Source: JAXDMU01 sp963762435 (GTDB lineage Bacteria > Pseudomonadota > Alphaproteobacteria > ATCC43930 > CGMCC-115725). From it: DNA of 64,000 nucleotides. This document shows, piece after piece, positions 17,831 to 26,945 of this stretch. The notes beneath the pieces are model-generated. The model was given only the letters and a program-made list of their open reading frames with translations, made no database searches and was not told where the DNA came from. Positions within the stretch are counted from its first letter, which is position 1, and each line of letters opens with the position of its first letter. The stretch is from positions 172,098-236,097 of the forward strand of contig CAVXLN010000017.1 in NCBI GenBank assembly GCA_963762435.1, in the 5' to 3' direction. Position numbers and translations under genes: made by a program.

Positions 17831-17857
17831 CTCTGCTTGCTTCCCTGCCAGATGCAC

Positions 17858-18619
17858 TCAGTTCGACAGCCGCCTTTGAGCGGCCGACGAGATCTTGCGC
17901 CAGCAGCACAGCGAATGCAGGTGCTGATAGACGGCAGGCAGGATGCCGCGCTGGCGCCAGTTCATGAAGGTCGTCTCGGGCAGGCTCAGTAGCCGGTTGG
18001 CGTCGATCGCCTGGAATCCCACGATCTTGGCATCCTCGCGCCCGGCGCCCAGTGCCACGGTCGCCTGGTGCGGCACCAGCACGCCCGAAGCGGCGAGGAT
18101 GCGGCCGAACTCCCGCGTATTGGTGAAGGCCTGATGATGGCCGCGGCAGAATTCCAGGATTTCGTTCAGCATGGCGCTCGGCTTGCCATCCTCGAACAGG
18201 GCCTCGCCGGCCTCGGTGCCGATGCCCTGGCCCTGGACATCGACGCAGGCGACAAGCTTCTGGCTCGTCGTGTCGTCGACGACCGCGAACGGAAATCCGC
18301 GCACATAGGTCGGGATATAGGTGTCCGGATTCCAGACGCCGGCATGGTCGACGAACAGGTTGTCGTCCGGTTTGTAGCTCAGCGCCACGAGCGGCACAGG
18401 CTCCGGCCCCTCCGTGAAGATGATCGGATAATCGATGCCGGCGGCCCAGAATTCGAGGATCGTCACCGGCACGGCGCTGACATTGCGCACGAAGCGGTAG
18501 TTGCGGTTGGCCCGATCGAGCTTCAGATGCCCGTGCTTGGTCGGATCGAGCCCCTCGATCTGCTTGAACAGCAACGGTTGCTGGGGAGTTGCGGTGGGCG
18601 CGTGGTTGGTGGTTTCCAT
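17858..18619 (-). CDS. SapC family protein
   Basis: A 253-residue soluble protein without signal peptide whose pattern matches the SapC family (PF07277): the N-terminal VTILEFWAAGIDYPIIFT region, LVALSYKPDDNLFVD with WNPDTYIPTYVRGFPF, and the C-terminal LPETTFMNWRQRGILPAVYQHLHSL. SapC-like genes of alphaproteobacteria often accompany TonB-dependent receptors and catabolic genes; their biochemical role is unknown, and the S-layer connection of the name need not hold here. The next gene on the same strand (LysR) is 55 bases upstream. Confidence 0.85.
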   Translation of the reverse strand: METTNHAPTATPQQPLLFKQIEGLDPTKHGHLKLDRANRNYRFVRNVSAVPVTILEFWAAGIDYPIIFTEGPEPVPLVALSYKPDDNLFVDHAGVWNPDTYIPTYVRGFPFAVVDDTTSQKLVACVDVQGQGIGTEAGEALFEDGKPSAMLNEILEFCRGHHQAFTNTREFGRILAASGVLVPHQATVALGAGREDAKIVGFQAIDANRLLSLPETTFMNWRQRGILPAVYQHLHSLCCWRKISSAAQRRLSN

Positions 18620-18674
18620 ACTCTCGATCTCTGCATCCTGAGCGGCCGCCAGAATGCGGAGCCGGCGACCGGCG

Positions 18675-19649
18675 TCAATGGAAATCCTGAAGTGCGGGTT
18701 CCGATCGTTCCTGCAGCTCTGTCGGCTGTGCCGGGGCGATCCGATCGAGCACCTCGACCAGCGTGCGGACCAGCGGCGACAGCGTGCCGCGCCGTGTGAT
18801 GAAGTCGATATCGGTCAGGAACGAGAATTCATCCGGCATCAGCGATCTGAACTTCTTCAGATGCCGAAGAGACCGCACGTAATGGGCCGGCAGCGTGCCG
18901 ATGAAGCAGCCGGAGCTGACCAGGAGGGCGATCGCCTCCATGCAATCGACCGATGCCGTGCTGTTGAGCAGGATGCCCATCCGCGAGCGATCGAAGCCAT
19001 CGAGGAACGAGTAGCCGACATAGTCGCATTTCGAGATGTCGTCGACCGTGACGCTTTCGGCCGGGCGGTCGTATAGTGGATGCCCTTCGGCGCAGTAGAG
19101 CTCCGTCAGCTCCCGATGCAGAGGCCGGCATTCGAGCTGGTTGATGCGCCGGCGGCCGATGGTGATGCCGCCATCCAGCGTGCCGTCGAGCACCGATTGC
19201 TCGATGAGGTTGGAGGTCGTCGTGGAAATCCGGAAGACGACCTGCGGATGCCGCTTCTTATAGGCCGCGACGATTTCCGGAATGCGCAGATCCTGATCAG
19301 TGATCAGCGTATCGATGATGCCGATATTGAGCGTGCCGGTGAGATCGGAATGGATCGTCCGAAGGTCGGCTTCGAAGCGGTCAAGGTCGGCGATCAGTTG
19401 CAGGCTGGCAAGATAGACCTTGTGTCCCTGATCGGTCAGGGAGAAGCCCACCCGGCCGCGGCGGCACAACTGCACGCCCAGCCTCGTTTCGAGGTCCTTG
19501 ATATAGCGGCTGATCGACGGCAGGCCGAGCTGAAGCTCCGACTCCGCCGCCGCAAATCCACCGCATCCGGTGACGGTGCAGAAGATGCGCAGCAGCCGGA
19601 TGTCATTGTCGCTCATCTTGCCGGTAAAGCCGCGCGGGTTCAGCCCCAT
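18675..19649 (-). CDS. LysR-family transcriptional regulator
   Basis: A 324-residue regulator. The N-terminal winged helix-turn-helix (FAAAESELQLGLPSISRYIKD, about residues 30-55) is followed by LETRLGVQLCRRGRVGFSLTDQG and a LysR-type effector domain. ATG 19649 is chosen; ATG 19616 would shorten it by 11 residues. It is divergent from the isochorismatase-like gene with 146 bases between them, the classic LysR-target arrangement, so it probably controls that gene in response to an unknown small molecule. Confidence 0.9.
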   Translation of the reverse strand: MGLNPRGFTGKMSDNDIRLLRIFCTVTGCGGFAAAESELQLGLPSISRYIKDLETRLGVQLCRRGRVGFSLTDQGHKVYLASLQLIADLDRFEADLRTIHSDLTGTLNIGIIDTLITDQDLRIPEIVAAYKKRHPQVVFRISTTTSNLIEQSVLDGTLDGGITIGRRRINQLECRPLHRELTELYCAEGHPLYDRPAESVTVDDISKCDYVGYSFLDGFDRSRMGILLNSTASVDCMEAIALLVSSGCFIGTLPAHYVRSLRHLKKFRSLMPDEFSFLTDIDFITRRGTLSPLVRTLVEVLDRIAPAQPTELQERSEPALQDFH

Positions 19650-19795
19650 AGTTTCGATCCTCGGCAACCATCCTTGTGAAACCCGATATTTTCGGCGGCT
19701 GTCGGGCGTGGAAGATTCCTTGGCGCCTGAGCAATGGAGTCGACGCCGCCCCGGTGACTTCGCAAGGCACATGCCAGTCCGGAGGATCGCGCGAC

Positions 19796-20437
19796 ATGAC
19801 CGAGCCGATGAACAAGAAGCGCCCTCTCATCGTCGGCCGGCCGGCCTTGATCATGGTCGATTTCCAGCGCGGCGGCGATTACGCGCCGGGTAAGGAAAAT
19901 GGCGTCCCGCATATGGACGATTCCGGTGATCGGCGTGCCATTGCCAAGACATTGGTCGCGTCCGCCCGCGAAAACGGCATTCCGGTCATTTTCATCCAGG
20001 AAGTGCACCGGCCCGATATGATCGATTTCGGCCGCGAGCTCGACGGCGACGAGGATGTTCATTGCGTCGAAGGGCTGCGTTCGACCGAGATCGCCGCCGA
20101 GGAGGTCGACTTCCGCCCGGGCGATTATTTCGTCCCGAAGCGCCGCTACTCCGCCTTTTACGGCACGGATCTCGAGATCCTGCTCAAGGGGCTGAAGGTG
20201 CAGACCTTGATCCTGACCGGCGGGCTGACCGATGTATGCGTCCACTACACTTTCGTCGACGGCCATCAGGGCGACTATCATTGCCGCGTCGTCGAGGATT
20301 GTGTCGGCGGGTCGAGCCGGGCAGCACATGATGCCTCGCTCAGGGCGATGGAATATCTGCAGGCCGGCGCGCGGCGGATGAGCGGCGAGATCCTGGACGC
20401 GTTCGCTGAGCTGGGAAAGAAGACCCGGGCGGCTTGA
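19796..20437 (+). CDS. Isochorismatase-like cysteine hydrolase
   Basis: A 213-residue alpha/beta hydrolase of the isochorismatase/nicotinamidase superfamily. The catalytic triad is visible: Asp22 (VDFQRG), Lys115 (PKRRYSAFYGT) and Cys148 (GLTDVCVHYT). Members hydrolyse amides such as N-carbamoylsarcosine, ureidoacrylate or biuret, or vinyl ethers such as isochorismate; the substrate is not predictable here. ATG 19796 has GGAGGA 10 bases upstream; the open frame further upstream overlaps the control region. Divergent LysR gene, with TonB receptor and MBL genes beyond. Confidence 0.9.
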   Translation: MTEPMNKKRPLIVGRPALIMVDFQRGGDYAPGKENGVPHMDDSGDRRAIAKTLVASARENGIPVIFIQEVHRPDMIDFGRELDGDEDVHCVEGLRSTEIAAEEVDFRPGDYFVPKRRYSAFYGTDLEILLKGLKVQTLILTGGLTDVCVHYTFVDGHQGDYHCRVVEDCVGGSSRAAHDASLRAMEYLQAGARRMSGEILDAFAELGKKTRAA

Positions 20438-20455
20438 GCCCACCTTCACCCTACC

Positions 20456-20564
20456 GTCATCCCCGGGCTTCGTCCCGGGGATCCACGTCGGGCCGACGCT
20501 GATTTTGCTTGAAGAAAATCTTCCCCGTCGCGACGTGGATGGCCGGGACAAGCCCGCGCATGAC
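20456..20564. repeat. Inverted repeat, MITE- or REP-like
   Basis: Arms of about 34 bases (20456-20489 and 20532-20564) are near-complementary: GTCATCCCCGGGCTTCG... against ...AAGCCCGCGCATGAC. The left arm has its own hairpin CCCCGGG-cttcgt-CCCGGGG. The GTCATCCCGGGCTTGTCCCGG style is a familiar dispersed repeat in alphaproteobacterial genomes. It fills the gap between two convergent genes and may also terminate transcription. Confidence 0.8.
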
Positions 20565-20596
20565 CAAAATTGATGGTTGCGTGAACGCCGTAGCCG

Positions 20597-21481
20597 TTAG
20601 GGCAATGGGTAGAAGATGAAATCCTTCTCGACATCGAGCTTGGGGAAATCGCCCATTCGATGGAGCGCTGCCTGAAGCGCCAGCAATCGATCGTAAGGCA
20701 GCTCCAGCGGATGCTCGTTCGGGTGGCTCAACGCATGGATCGCGTAATCCTGCCGGCTCACTCGGCTCATCTCGATATGGGCACCCAATAGCCATGAGAC
20801 GTGGCGGGAGCGCGTGAAGGCGACCGCCCGGTCGATGCTCCGGCGAAACGTCGCGAATTGATCGAGCGGGCAGTAGAGCCGTCCGGGATATAGGGAATCA
20901 TCGGTCAGCAGCAGCCTCGTGCGGCGGTCGAAGATCATCAGCGCCGCTGCCTCATGGCCGGGCGTGGGGATGATGTCGAGGATCCGGCCGCCAAGATCGA
21001 AAGCCGCCACCTCGTCCGGCCAATTGCCGATGTGGAAGAATGCCGCGACCTCAGCGGGCGCATGGCCGACGATCGTCACCGCCGGATCTCCGGCGAACTC
21101 GCCGTCGCCAGCGATGTGGTCGTCATGGGCATGGGAATGAGCGACGATGAGCGGGATCGCGTCGCGCCCCTTTTCCTTGAGCCAGCCGGCGATCACCTTG
21201 TCCATCACCGGCCGGATCTTCAGGCCGCCGGCACCGGTGTCGTAGAGCAGGACCCGATCGGCCCCGAACAGCAGGTATAGGAACGGCGCCTCGGGATTGG
21301 TCTTGACCGACTGACGGATGACGAAAGTGTCGGCGTCGTAACGCTGCACCTGCATCTCGGCCTCGGCCGCCTCGGTGCCATCGATCCAGGGCTGCGGGAA
21401 GGCGCCTGAGGGCTTCGCGTCGGCGCCGGTCGACAGAAACGCAGCGAGAAGCAGGGCAGGGGCCAAACGCCGGTCGATCAT
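20597..21481 (-). CDS. Secreted MBL-fold metallo-hydrolase
   Basis: A 294-residue protein with a signal peptide (first about 22 residues, ending GADA). The metallo-beta-lactamase metal motif HSHAHDDH is at residues 115-122, with the later conserved PTPGHE and the GAHIEMSR histidine. It is a periplasmic zinc hydrolase of unknown substrate; the family includes lactonases and other ester hydrolases besides beta-lactamases. It begins 18 bases after the TonB-receptor stop on the same strand, so the two probably form an operon in which the receptor imports a compound the hydrolase acts on (inference). Confidence 0.87.
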   Translation of the reverse strand: MIDRRLAPALLLAAFLSTGADAKPSGAFPQPWIDGTEAAEAEMQVQRYDADTFVIRQSVKTNPEAPFLYLLFGADRVLLYDTGAGGLKIRPVMDKVIAGWLKEKGRDAIPLIVAHSHAHDDHIAGDGEFAGDPAVTIVGHAPAEVAAFFHIGNWPDEVAAFDLGGRILDIIPTPGHEAAALMIFDRRTRLLLTDDSLYPGRLYCPLDQFATFRRSIDRAVAFTRSRHVSWLLGAHIEMSRVSRQDYAIHALSHPNEHPLELPYDRLLALQAALHRMGDFPKLDVEKDFIFYPLP

Positions 21482-21499
21482 TGTCTTACTCCCGCCCGG

Positions 21500-23815
21500 T
21501 CAGAATTTTGCGCTGACGGCGACGCCGATGATGCGCGGCACCGGCGTGTAGCCTTCCTGGACGAAATTATCCGCGGGCCGCTGGATGATCTTGTTGGCGT
21601 CGAGCAGATTCTTGACGAAGAGCGAAACCTCCCAGCCCCCGAAATTCACGCCGGCACTGCCGCCGAGGAGGTTGTAGGACGGCCGATCGTAATCCGGATT
21701 GTCGCGGATGATGGCGCCATGGCTGTTGCCGATGAATTGCCAATTGGTCCGCACGAAGCCGCCGATATTGCTGGTCACGTCGAACTCGTAATTGCCGGTG
21801 AGCCCGATCGACCATTTGGGCGAGCCAGGCACCGGGTCGCCGACATTGACGCCCAGGCCGGGCACGTTCTGCGTGAAGGTGTCGTGATCGTACTGGCCCG
21901 AGACGCCGACGGTGAATCCGGATCCCAGCCGCTGGAGGATCTCGGTCTCGAGGCCAAGGCTGCGGGCGTGGCCGACATTGTCCGTGAAGTCGAAGCCGCA
22001 GGTCTTGAGCGGCACATCGAGCTGAATCTTGTCCCATTCGATGTCATAGGCCGAGACATTGACCGACAGGCTGTTGTCGAGGAATCGCCCCTTGGCGCCA
22101 ACCTCATAGTTCCACAGCTTGTCGGGCTGGTAGCTGGGCGGTGCGTTGGTGAGGCCGAAGGCCGCGAGATCCTGGGCGCATTCGACTGCCGGAACGGGCG
22201 AATTGAGGCCGCCCAGCCGAAATCCCTTGCCTGCCGTCGCATAGGTCGTCAGGTCCGGATCGACATCATAGGTCAGCGAGAATTTCGGCGTCGCCGCGTA
22301 GGCCTTGGTATTGCCATTGTCCATCGGCACCGAGGCGAAGAAACCGCTCTGCGCATCGGTCTCCGAATCCCGGCCGTAGAGATAGCGCAGCCCGGCGGTG
22401 AAAGTGAGCGCCGGTGAGAAATGATAGCTCATCTCGCCGAAGGCGGCGTATTCGACATCGCTCAGACGATTGAAGAATTGGAAGAACAGATCGTTCGGGA
22501 TCGAGGTGTCGAAAAAACTCTCGGCCGTGATGCCGTAGGTCTGGAGGAACTTGGCGTTGAAGCCGGGGATATATTGCGCCGACGTGCCGAGGCTCAGGGA
22601 ATTGGCGTAATAAAGTCCGGCGATCCAGCTGATCGGCAGCATGGCGTTGGGGTCGTAAGGCTTCGAGACAAGACGGATTTCCTGAGTCGTTTGCCGGGTG
22701 TTGAGTGAATTGTGGACGGGCCCGGGCAGGGCCGACAGCACATTGCCGTCGAGCTGGCCGTTGAGCCCGACCAGCCCCAGCGAATCGACGAAGCCTCCGA
22801 CGAACTCGCTGTTGAAGAAGGTGCCGTCCGTATCGCGCGGGAATTCCCGCCAGGTGAAGTTGGTGACGGAGGTCAGGTCCGCCCAGTCGAGATCGTAGCT
22901 GGCTTTGATGCCGGCGACGGCCAGCGAATCGTGGCCGCCCTCCGGCACCTCCTTACTGGTGGTGTAGTTGGGCGTGGCCAGATCGACGAGGCCGGTATCG
23001 TCGATGTTCGTGCGCTGCAGAAAGACCGACGGCTCGATCGTCAGCTTTGACACCGGCTGATAGAGCAGGTTCGCCTTGAGCACATTGGCATGGTCGCCAT
23101 TGATGCCGGTTCGGTCGATGACGCCGTTGGTGGCATGGTCGACGAAGCCGCTATCCTCGGTCGTCTCGCCACCGAGCCGCAGGCCCAGCACACCCGGCAC
23201 CAGCGGAACGTTGACGATGGCGCGCTCGACATAGTTGATCCCGCCATGTTCCGTCCCGGAGAGCTCGCTATAGGCGTTGCCCTCGTAGTCGGTGAGGTTC
23301 ACCGGGTTGCTGACCAGCCGGATCGTGCCGCCCAAGGCGCTGGCGCCATAGAGCGTCCCCTGCGGGCCGCGCAGCACCTCGGTCTGGGCGATATCGAAGA
23401 AGAGCGGCTCGGTCTGGCCGGAATAGAAGGCGTTGTTGCGGATCGTCACCGGTGCGTCGTCGAGATAGATCGACACGGTCGAGGTGCCGACGGTCGAGCT
23501 GATGCCCCGGATCTCGAGATTGCTGAGACCCGGGCCGCCGGCATCGGTGAAGGACAGGTCCGGTACCGTTCGCGCGAGATCGGCATAATCGTCGATATGC
23601 TGCTGCTGCAGCTGCGTGCCGGTTACGACCGAGATGCTCTGCGGCACCTCGCGCAGATTCTCCGTCCGCTTCTCGGCCGTGACCGTGATCTCTTCGATCC
23701 CGGGGATGCCGGGCGCCGCCGGCGGGTTCACCGCATCGTCGGCGAAGGCCGCGCCCATCAATAGTTTCGATGCGGTGCACAACAACAAAAATTGCTTGCC
23801 AGCCCGAGCCGCCAT
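21500..23815 (-). CDS. TonB-dependent outer-membrane receptor
   Basis: A 771-residue protein with signal peptide (ending AAFA), a TonB-box-like IEEITVTAEKR segment, plug domain (VPQSISVVTGTQLQQQ, PDLSFTDAGGPGLSNLEIRG, LRGPQGTLYGASALGGTIRL) and a 22-strand-type barrel ending with an aromatic residue (SAKF). It resembles the sphingomonad/Caulobacter-type receptors with unknown ligands, not obviously a ferric-siderophore receptor. The start at 23815 is preceded by GGAGAAGGA; a longer open frame to 24298 is antisense to the next gene. It leads an operon with the MBL-fold gene. Confidence 0.93.
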   Translation of the reverse strand: MAARAGKQFLLLCTASKLLMGAAFADDAVNPPAAPGIPGIEEITVTAEKRTENLREVPQSISVVTGTQLQQQHIDDYADLARTVPDLSFTDAGGPGLSNLEIRGISSTVGTSTVSIYLDDAPVTIRNNAFYSGQTEPLFFDIAQTEVLRGPQGTLYGASALGGTIRLVSNPVNLTDYEGNAYSELSGTEHGGINYVERAIVNVPLVPGVLGLRLGGETTEDSGFVDHATNGVIDRTGINGDHANVLKANLLYQPVSKLTIEPSVFLQRTNIDDTGLVDLATPNYTTSKEVPEGGHDSLAVAGIKASYDLDWADLTSVTNFTWREFPRDTDGTFFNSEFVGGFVDSLGLVGLNGQLDGNVLSALPGPVHNSLNTRQTTQEIRLVSKPYDPNAMLPISWIAGLYYANSLSLGTSAQYIPGFNAKFLQTYGITAESFFDTSIPNDLFFQFFNRLSDVEYAAFGEMSYHFSPALTFTAGLRYLYGRDSETDAQSGFFASVPMDNGNTKAYAATPKFSLTYDVDPDLTTYATAGKGFRLGGLNSPVPAVECAQDLAAFGLTNAPPSYQPDKLWNYEVGAKGRFLDNSLSVNVSAYDIEWDKIQLDVPLKTCGFDFTDNVGHARSLGLETEILQRLGSGFTVGVSGQYDHDTFTQNVPGLGVNVGDPVPGSPKWSIGLTGNYEFDVTSNIGGFVRTNWQFIGNSHGAIIRDNPDYDRPSYNLLGGSAGVNFGGWEVSLFVKNLLDANKIIQRPADNFVQEGYTPVPRIIGVAVSAKF

Positions 23816-23934
23816 GATCGAATCCTTCTCCGGCCGCGATAAGCCGCCGCTTTGTCTCAGGGCAAAGCGTAGCCAATCGCCGGAGGGCGATGCATGATGG
23901 GTTATGAAATCTAAGTTGCGCCGCAGCGAAACTA

Positions 23935-25263
23935 TCAGTGCAGTTTGACCACCGGCTCCGTGCGGCGGGTGATCATCCGGGCCAGCGTGTCGAGCACGAC
24001 TTTGGTCGGCCCATGCAGCGCCAGCTCGTGCATCTTGTAGAGCGAGAGATACATGATCCGGGCGAAGTAGCCTTCGATCATCAGGCTGCCGCCGACCAGC
24101 GAGCCCATCAGATTGCCGACGGTGGAATATTCGCCGAGCGACACCAGCGAGCCGAAATCGCGGTAATGGAACGGCTGCGGCGCCTGGCCGGCGAGCCGTC
24201 GCCGGATCTGGCGAAAGAGGTGGCTCGCCTGCTGATGGGCCGCCTGGGCGCGCGGCGGCACCGGCTTGCCGGTATTGTCCCAGGGACAGGCGGCGCAATC
24301 GCCGAACGCGAAGATATCGGCGTCCCGCGTCGTCTGCAGCGTGTCATGCACGACCAGCTGGTCGATCCGGTTGCTTTCGAGCCCGTCGAGCTCATGAAGA
24401 AAAGCCGGCCCTTTGACACCAGCGGCCCAGACGACGAGCTCGGCCGCGATCTTCCTGCCATCGGCCAGCTGCACGCCGTCGGCCTCGACGGCGGCGACCT
24501 TGGCGCCGGTATGGACCTGGATATGGAGGTTTTCCAGCAGCTTCCGCGTTTCGGCCGACAGGCGCTCGGGCAGCGCCGGCAGGATCCGGTCCGCCGCCTC
24601 GATCAGATGCAGCGCCACGTCGCGCTCGGGGTCGATATTGTCGAGCCCATAGGCGATCAGCCCGCGGGTCGTGTTGTGCAGCTGGGCCGACAGCTCGACC
24701 CCGGTGGCACCGGCGCCGATGATCGCGACCTGCAGCTGGCCGGCGCCGAGCGGCACCTGGCCGGCATGGGCGCGCAGCAGCGCATTGATGAGCCGGCGGT
24801 GGAATTGCCGGGCCTGGACTGGCGTGTCGAGGCTGAACGCATATTCGGCGACGCCTTTGGTGCCGAAATCATTGGTGGTGCTGCCGACTGCGATGATCAG
24901 CGTGTCGTAGCCCATCCGCGCCTCGGCGGTCACCTGCTCGCCATCCTCGATGACGGCGCCCACGACGATCTCGTGCTGGGCGCGGTCGAGCCCGATCATC
25001 CGGCCCAGGCGATAGCGGAAATGATGCCAATGCGCCTGGGCCAGATAGCTCAGCTCGTGATGGCCGGTATCCATGCTGCCGGCCGCGATCTCGTGCAGCA
25101 GCGGCTTCCAGAGATGGGTGCGGCTCTGCTCGACCAGCGTCACGACCGCCTTGCCGCGCCGCCCGAGCGTGTCGCCGAGCCGGGTTGCGAGCTCGAGCCC
25201 GCCGGCGCCGCCGCCGACGATCACGATGCGATGTAGGCCCGGCTGCTCCGCACTTTCCGCCAT
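23935..25263 (-). CDS. Type II NADH dehydrogenase (NDH-2) / FAD-dependent oxidoreductase
   Basis: A 442-residue flavoprotein with two dinucleotide folds: VGGGAGGLELA at about 16-26 (FAD) and IIGAGATGVELS near 175 (NADH), and the FAD motif DIFAFGDCAACP. The long C-terminal region with GYFARIMYLSLYKMHELALHG is the amphipathic membrane anchor typical of NDH-2. It transfers electrons from NADH to quinone without proton pumping. AGGAG lies 7 bases upstream of the ATG. It sits 41 bases downstream of chaC in the same direction. Confidence 0.9.
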   Translation of the reverse strand: MAESAEQPGLHRIVIVGGGAGGLELATRLGDTLGRRGKAVVTLVEQSRTHLWKPLLHEIAAGSMDTGHHELSYLAQAHWHHFRYRLGRMIGLDRAQHEIVVGAVIEDGEQVTAEARMGYDTLIIAVGSTTNDFGTKGVAEYAFSLDTPVQARQFHRRLINALLRAHAGQVPLGAGQLQVAIIGAGATGVELSAQLHNTTRGLIAYGLDNIDPERDVALHLIEAADRILPALPERLSAETRKLLENLHIQVHTGAKVAAVEADGVQLADGRKIAAELVVWAAGVKGPAFLHELDGLESNRIDQLVVHDTLQTTRDADIFAFGDCAACPWDNTGKPVPPRAQAAHQQASHLFRQIRRRLAGQAPQPFHYRDFGSLVSLGEYSTVGNLMGSLVGGSLMIEGYFARIMYLSLYKMHELALHGPTKVVLDTLARMITRRTEPVVKLH

Positions 25264-25304
25264 GAGCCGCTCCTCTTTGGCGGCATTATGGCCGGACTGC
25301 GCTG

Positions 25305-25940
25305 TTAGGGCGATGCTCCTTCCGCACAAGGTGTGCCGGCGGGGATCGACGCTACCGCCCGGCCGAGGGCGGCAAGGCCCGGATCCTCGATGCCGAGGAG
25401 TGCCAGATGATCGAGCGTGCGGTCGAGATAATCGCGATTGCTGCCGCGCGCACCGTGGGCCGTGGCGATCCGCAGCACCGCCATCTCGATCGGCAGATCG
25501 CCGGCAAAGGCCTCATGCGAGGGATCGGCGACGAAGGTGAGCGCATCGGAGCGCCGGCCTTTCTCCAGCGTGACCGTGACGCGCTGGGGCCGATAGCCTT
25601 CGGCCAGCGCCATCTCGCGCTGCCAGAGATAGGCAAGTGTGGCGGCGCGATGGCGGGCGGCCACGCGAAAGGCAAGACCATGGCAGGTTCCGTCAGGCGC
25701 CAGCGCCACGACCAGGCCCGGCCATTCCGGCGAGCCGCGATGGCCCGCACTCGCGACGCAGAAGGTCCGATGCCAGCCTTCGAGCCGCGCCGGCTCGGCC
25801 GCCTCGTAGGGGAAGCCCGGATTCCACATCAGCGAGCCGTAGCCGAAGATCCAGAGCGCCTCGCCCGGTGCCGCGAGCTCATCCGACAGCTCGAGCGGGG
25901 CGGGCGCATCCTCGATCCATTGCATCATCGTCTCACGCAT
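25305..25940 (-). CDS. Glutathione-specific gamma-glutamylcyclotransferase (ChaC family)
   Basis: A 211-residue protein with the ChaC signature FGYGSLMWNPGF at residues 32-43 and the later EGYRPQ segment. The enzyme degrades glutathione to 5-oxoproline and Cys-Gly in the cytoplasm. It overlaps the end of the upstream EamA gene by 8 bases, so the two are cotranscribed. The gene fits the glutathione-related genes further on in the window (gloB, GST), although these are not adjacent. Confidence 0.9.
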   Translation of the reverse strand: MRETMMQWIEDAPAPLELSDELAAPGEALWIFGYGSLMWNPGFPYEAAEPARLEGWHRTFCVASAGHRGSPEWPGLVVALAPDGTCHGLAFRVAARHRAATLAYLWQREMALAEGYRPQRVTVTLEKGRRSDALTFVADPSHEAFAGDLPIEMAVLRIATAHGARGSNRDYLDRTLDHLALLGIEDPGLAALGRAVASIPAGTPCAEGASP

Positions 25941-26817
25941 TGGCCAGCACGACGCCGAAGCCGGTCAACACCATACCGGCGATGGCAATAGGCGATAATG
26001 CATCGCCGAACATGAAAAAGCTGATAAGCGCGGTGACGGCCGGTGTCAGATAGAACAGGCTCGCGACCTTGGCGGCCGCACCCCGGCGGATCAGCTGGAA
26101 CAGCAAGAGACTGGCGCCGATCGACAGGACGAGCGCAAGCCAGGTGAGCGCCAGCAGGAAGGCGGGGCTCCATCGGATGGCGAAGCCTTCGATCCCGAAG
26201 GCCAGTGGCAGCATGATAGCACCCGCCGCCAGATTTTGGATCACCAAGGTCGCCCGCAGATCGACGGCACCGCAGAAGCGCTTCTGATAGAGCGTGCCGG
26301 CCGTGATCGCCAGCATGGCGGCAACCGCGAAGCCGGCGCCTTTGAGCCGTGCCGTGTCGAGCATGGCCGGATTGGCCACGACCAGCACCACGCCGAGGCA
26401 GCCGAGCCCGAGCCCCAGCCATTGCAGCCCGCGCACCGGCTCCTTCAGCATCAGCCGGGCGAGCGCCGCCGTCAGCAGCGGTTGCAGCCCGACGATGAGG
26501 GCGGCGACGCCCGGCGGCACGCCCTTCGAGATCGCGACGAACACGCCGCCGAGATAGCCCGCCTGCAGCAGCAGGCCCACGATCGCGACATGGAGAAGAG
26601 CGCGCGGCGACCGCGGCCATTCAGCGCCGGACAGGAGTGCTACGGGCGTGATCAGCGCAAAGACGAGCGCGAAGCGGAGCGCCAGAAAGGTCAACGGCCC
26701 GGCATAGGGCAGCCCCAGCTTCGAGAACAGGAATCCCGTCGACCAGACCAGCACGAAGAGCGGCGGGATGAAGGCTTCCGCACGAAGCGGTGCTACGGCG
26801 GTCGGCGTCAAGGGCAT
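25933..26817 (-). CDS. EamA/DMT-family transporter
   Basis: A 294-residue integral membrane protein with ten predicted helices in two EamA repeats (first LFVLVWSTGFLFSKLGLPYAGP, second LAITAGTLYQKRFCG). The family exports amino acids and metabolites. The start at ATG 26817 (MPLTPTAVAPLR) precedes the first helix; the frame is open to 26901. It is the first gene of a run with chaC and NDH-2 and is divergent from the DUF2125 gene. The substrate is unknown. Confidence 0.9.
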   Translation of the reverse strand: MPLTPTAVAPLRAEAFIPPLFVLVWSTGFLFSKLGLPYAGPLTFLALRFALVFALITPVALLSGAEWPRSPRALLHVAIVGLLLQAGYLGGVFVAISKGVPPGVAALIVGLQPLLTAALARLMLKEPVRGLQWLGLGLGCLGVVLVVANPAMLDTARLKGAGFAVAAMLAITAGTLYQKRFCGAVDLRATLVIQNLAAGAIMLPLAFGIEGFAIRWSPAFLLALTWLALVLSIGASLLLFQLIRRGAAAKVASLFYLTPAVTALISFFMFGDALSPIAIAGMVLTGFGVVLANA

Positions 26818-26945
26818 CGATAGAGGACAAGACCCGCGAAAGCCCACATCGTCGCAGATTGCCGCCGCATCCTCTTCTGCGGAATCGGCATGGCTTCCCA
26901 ATTTTGCGTCGACCCTCCGGGTTCGACCGGATATAACCGCGCGCC

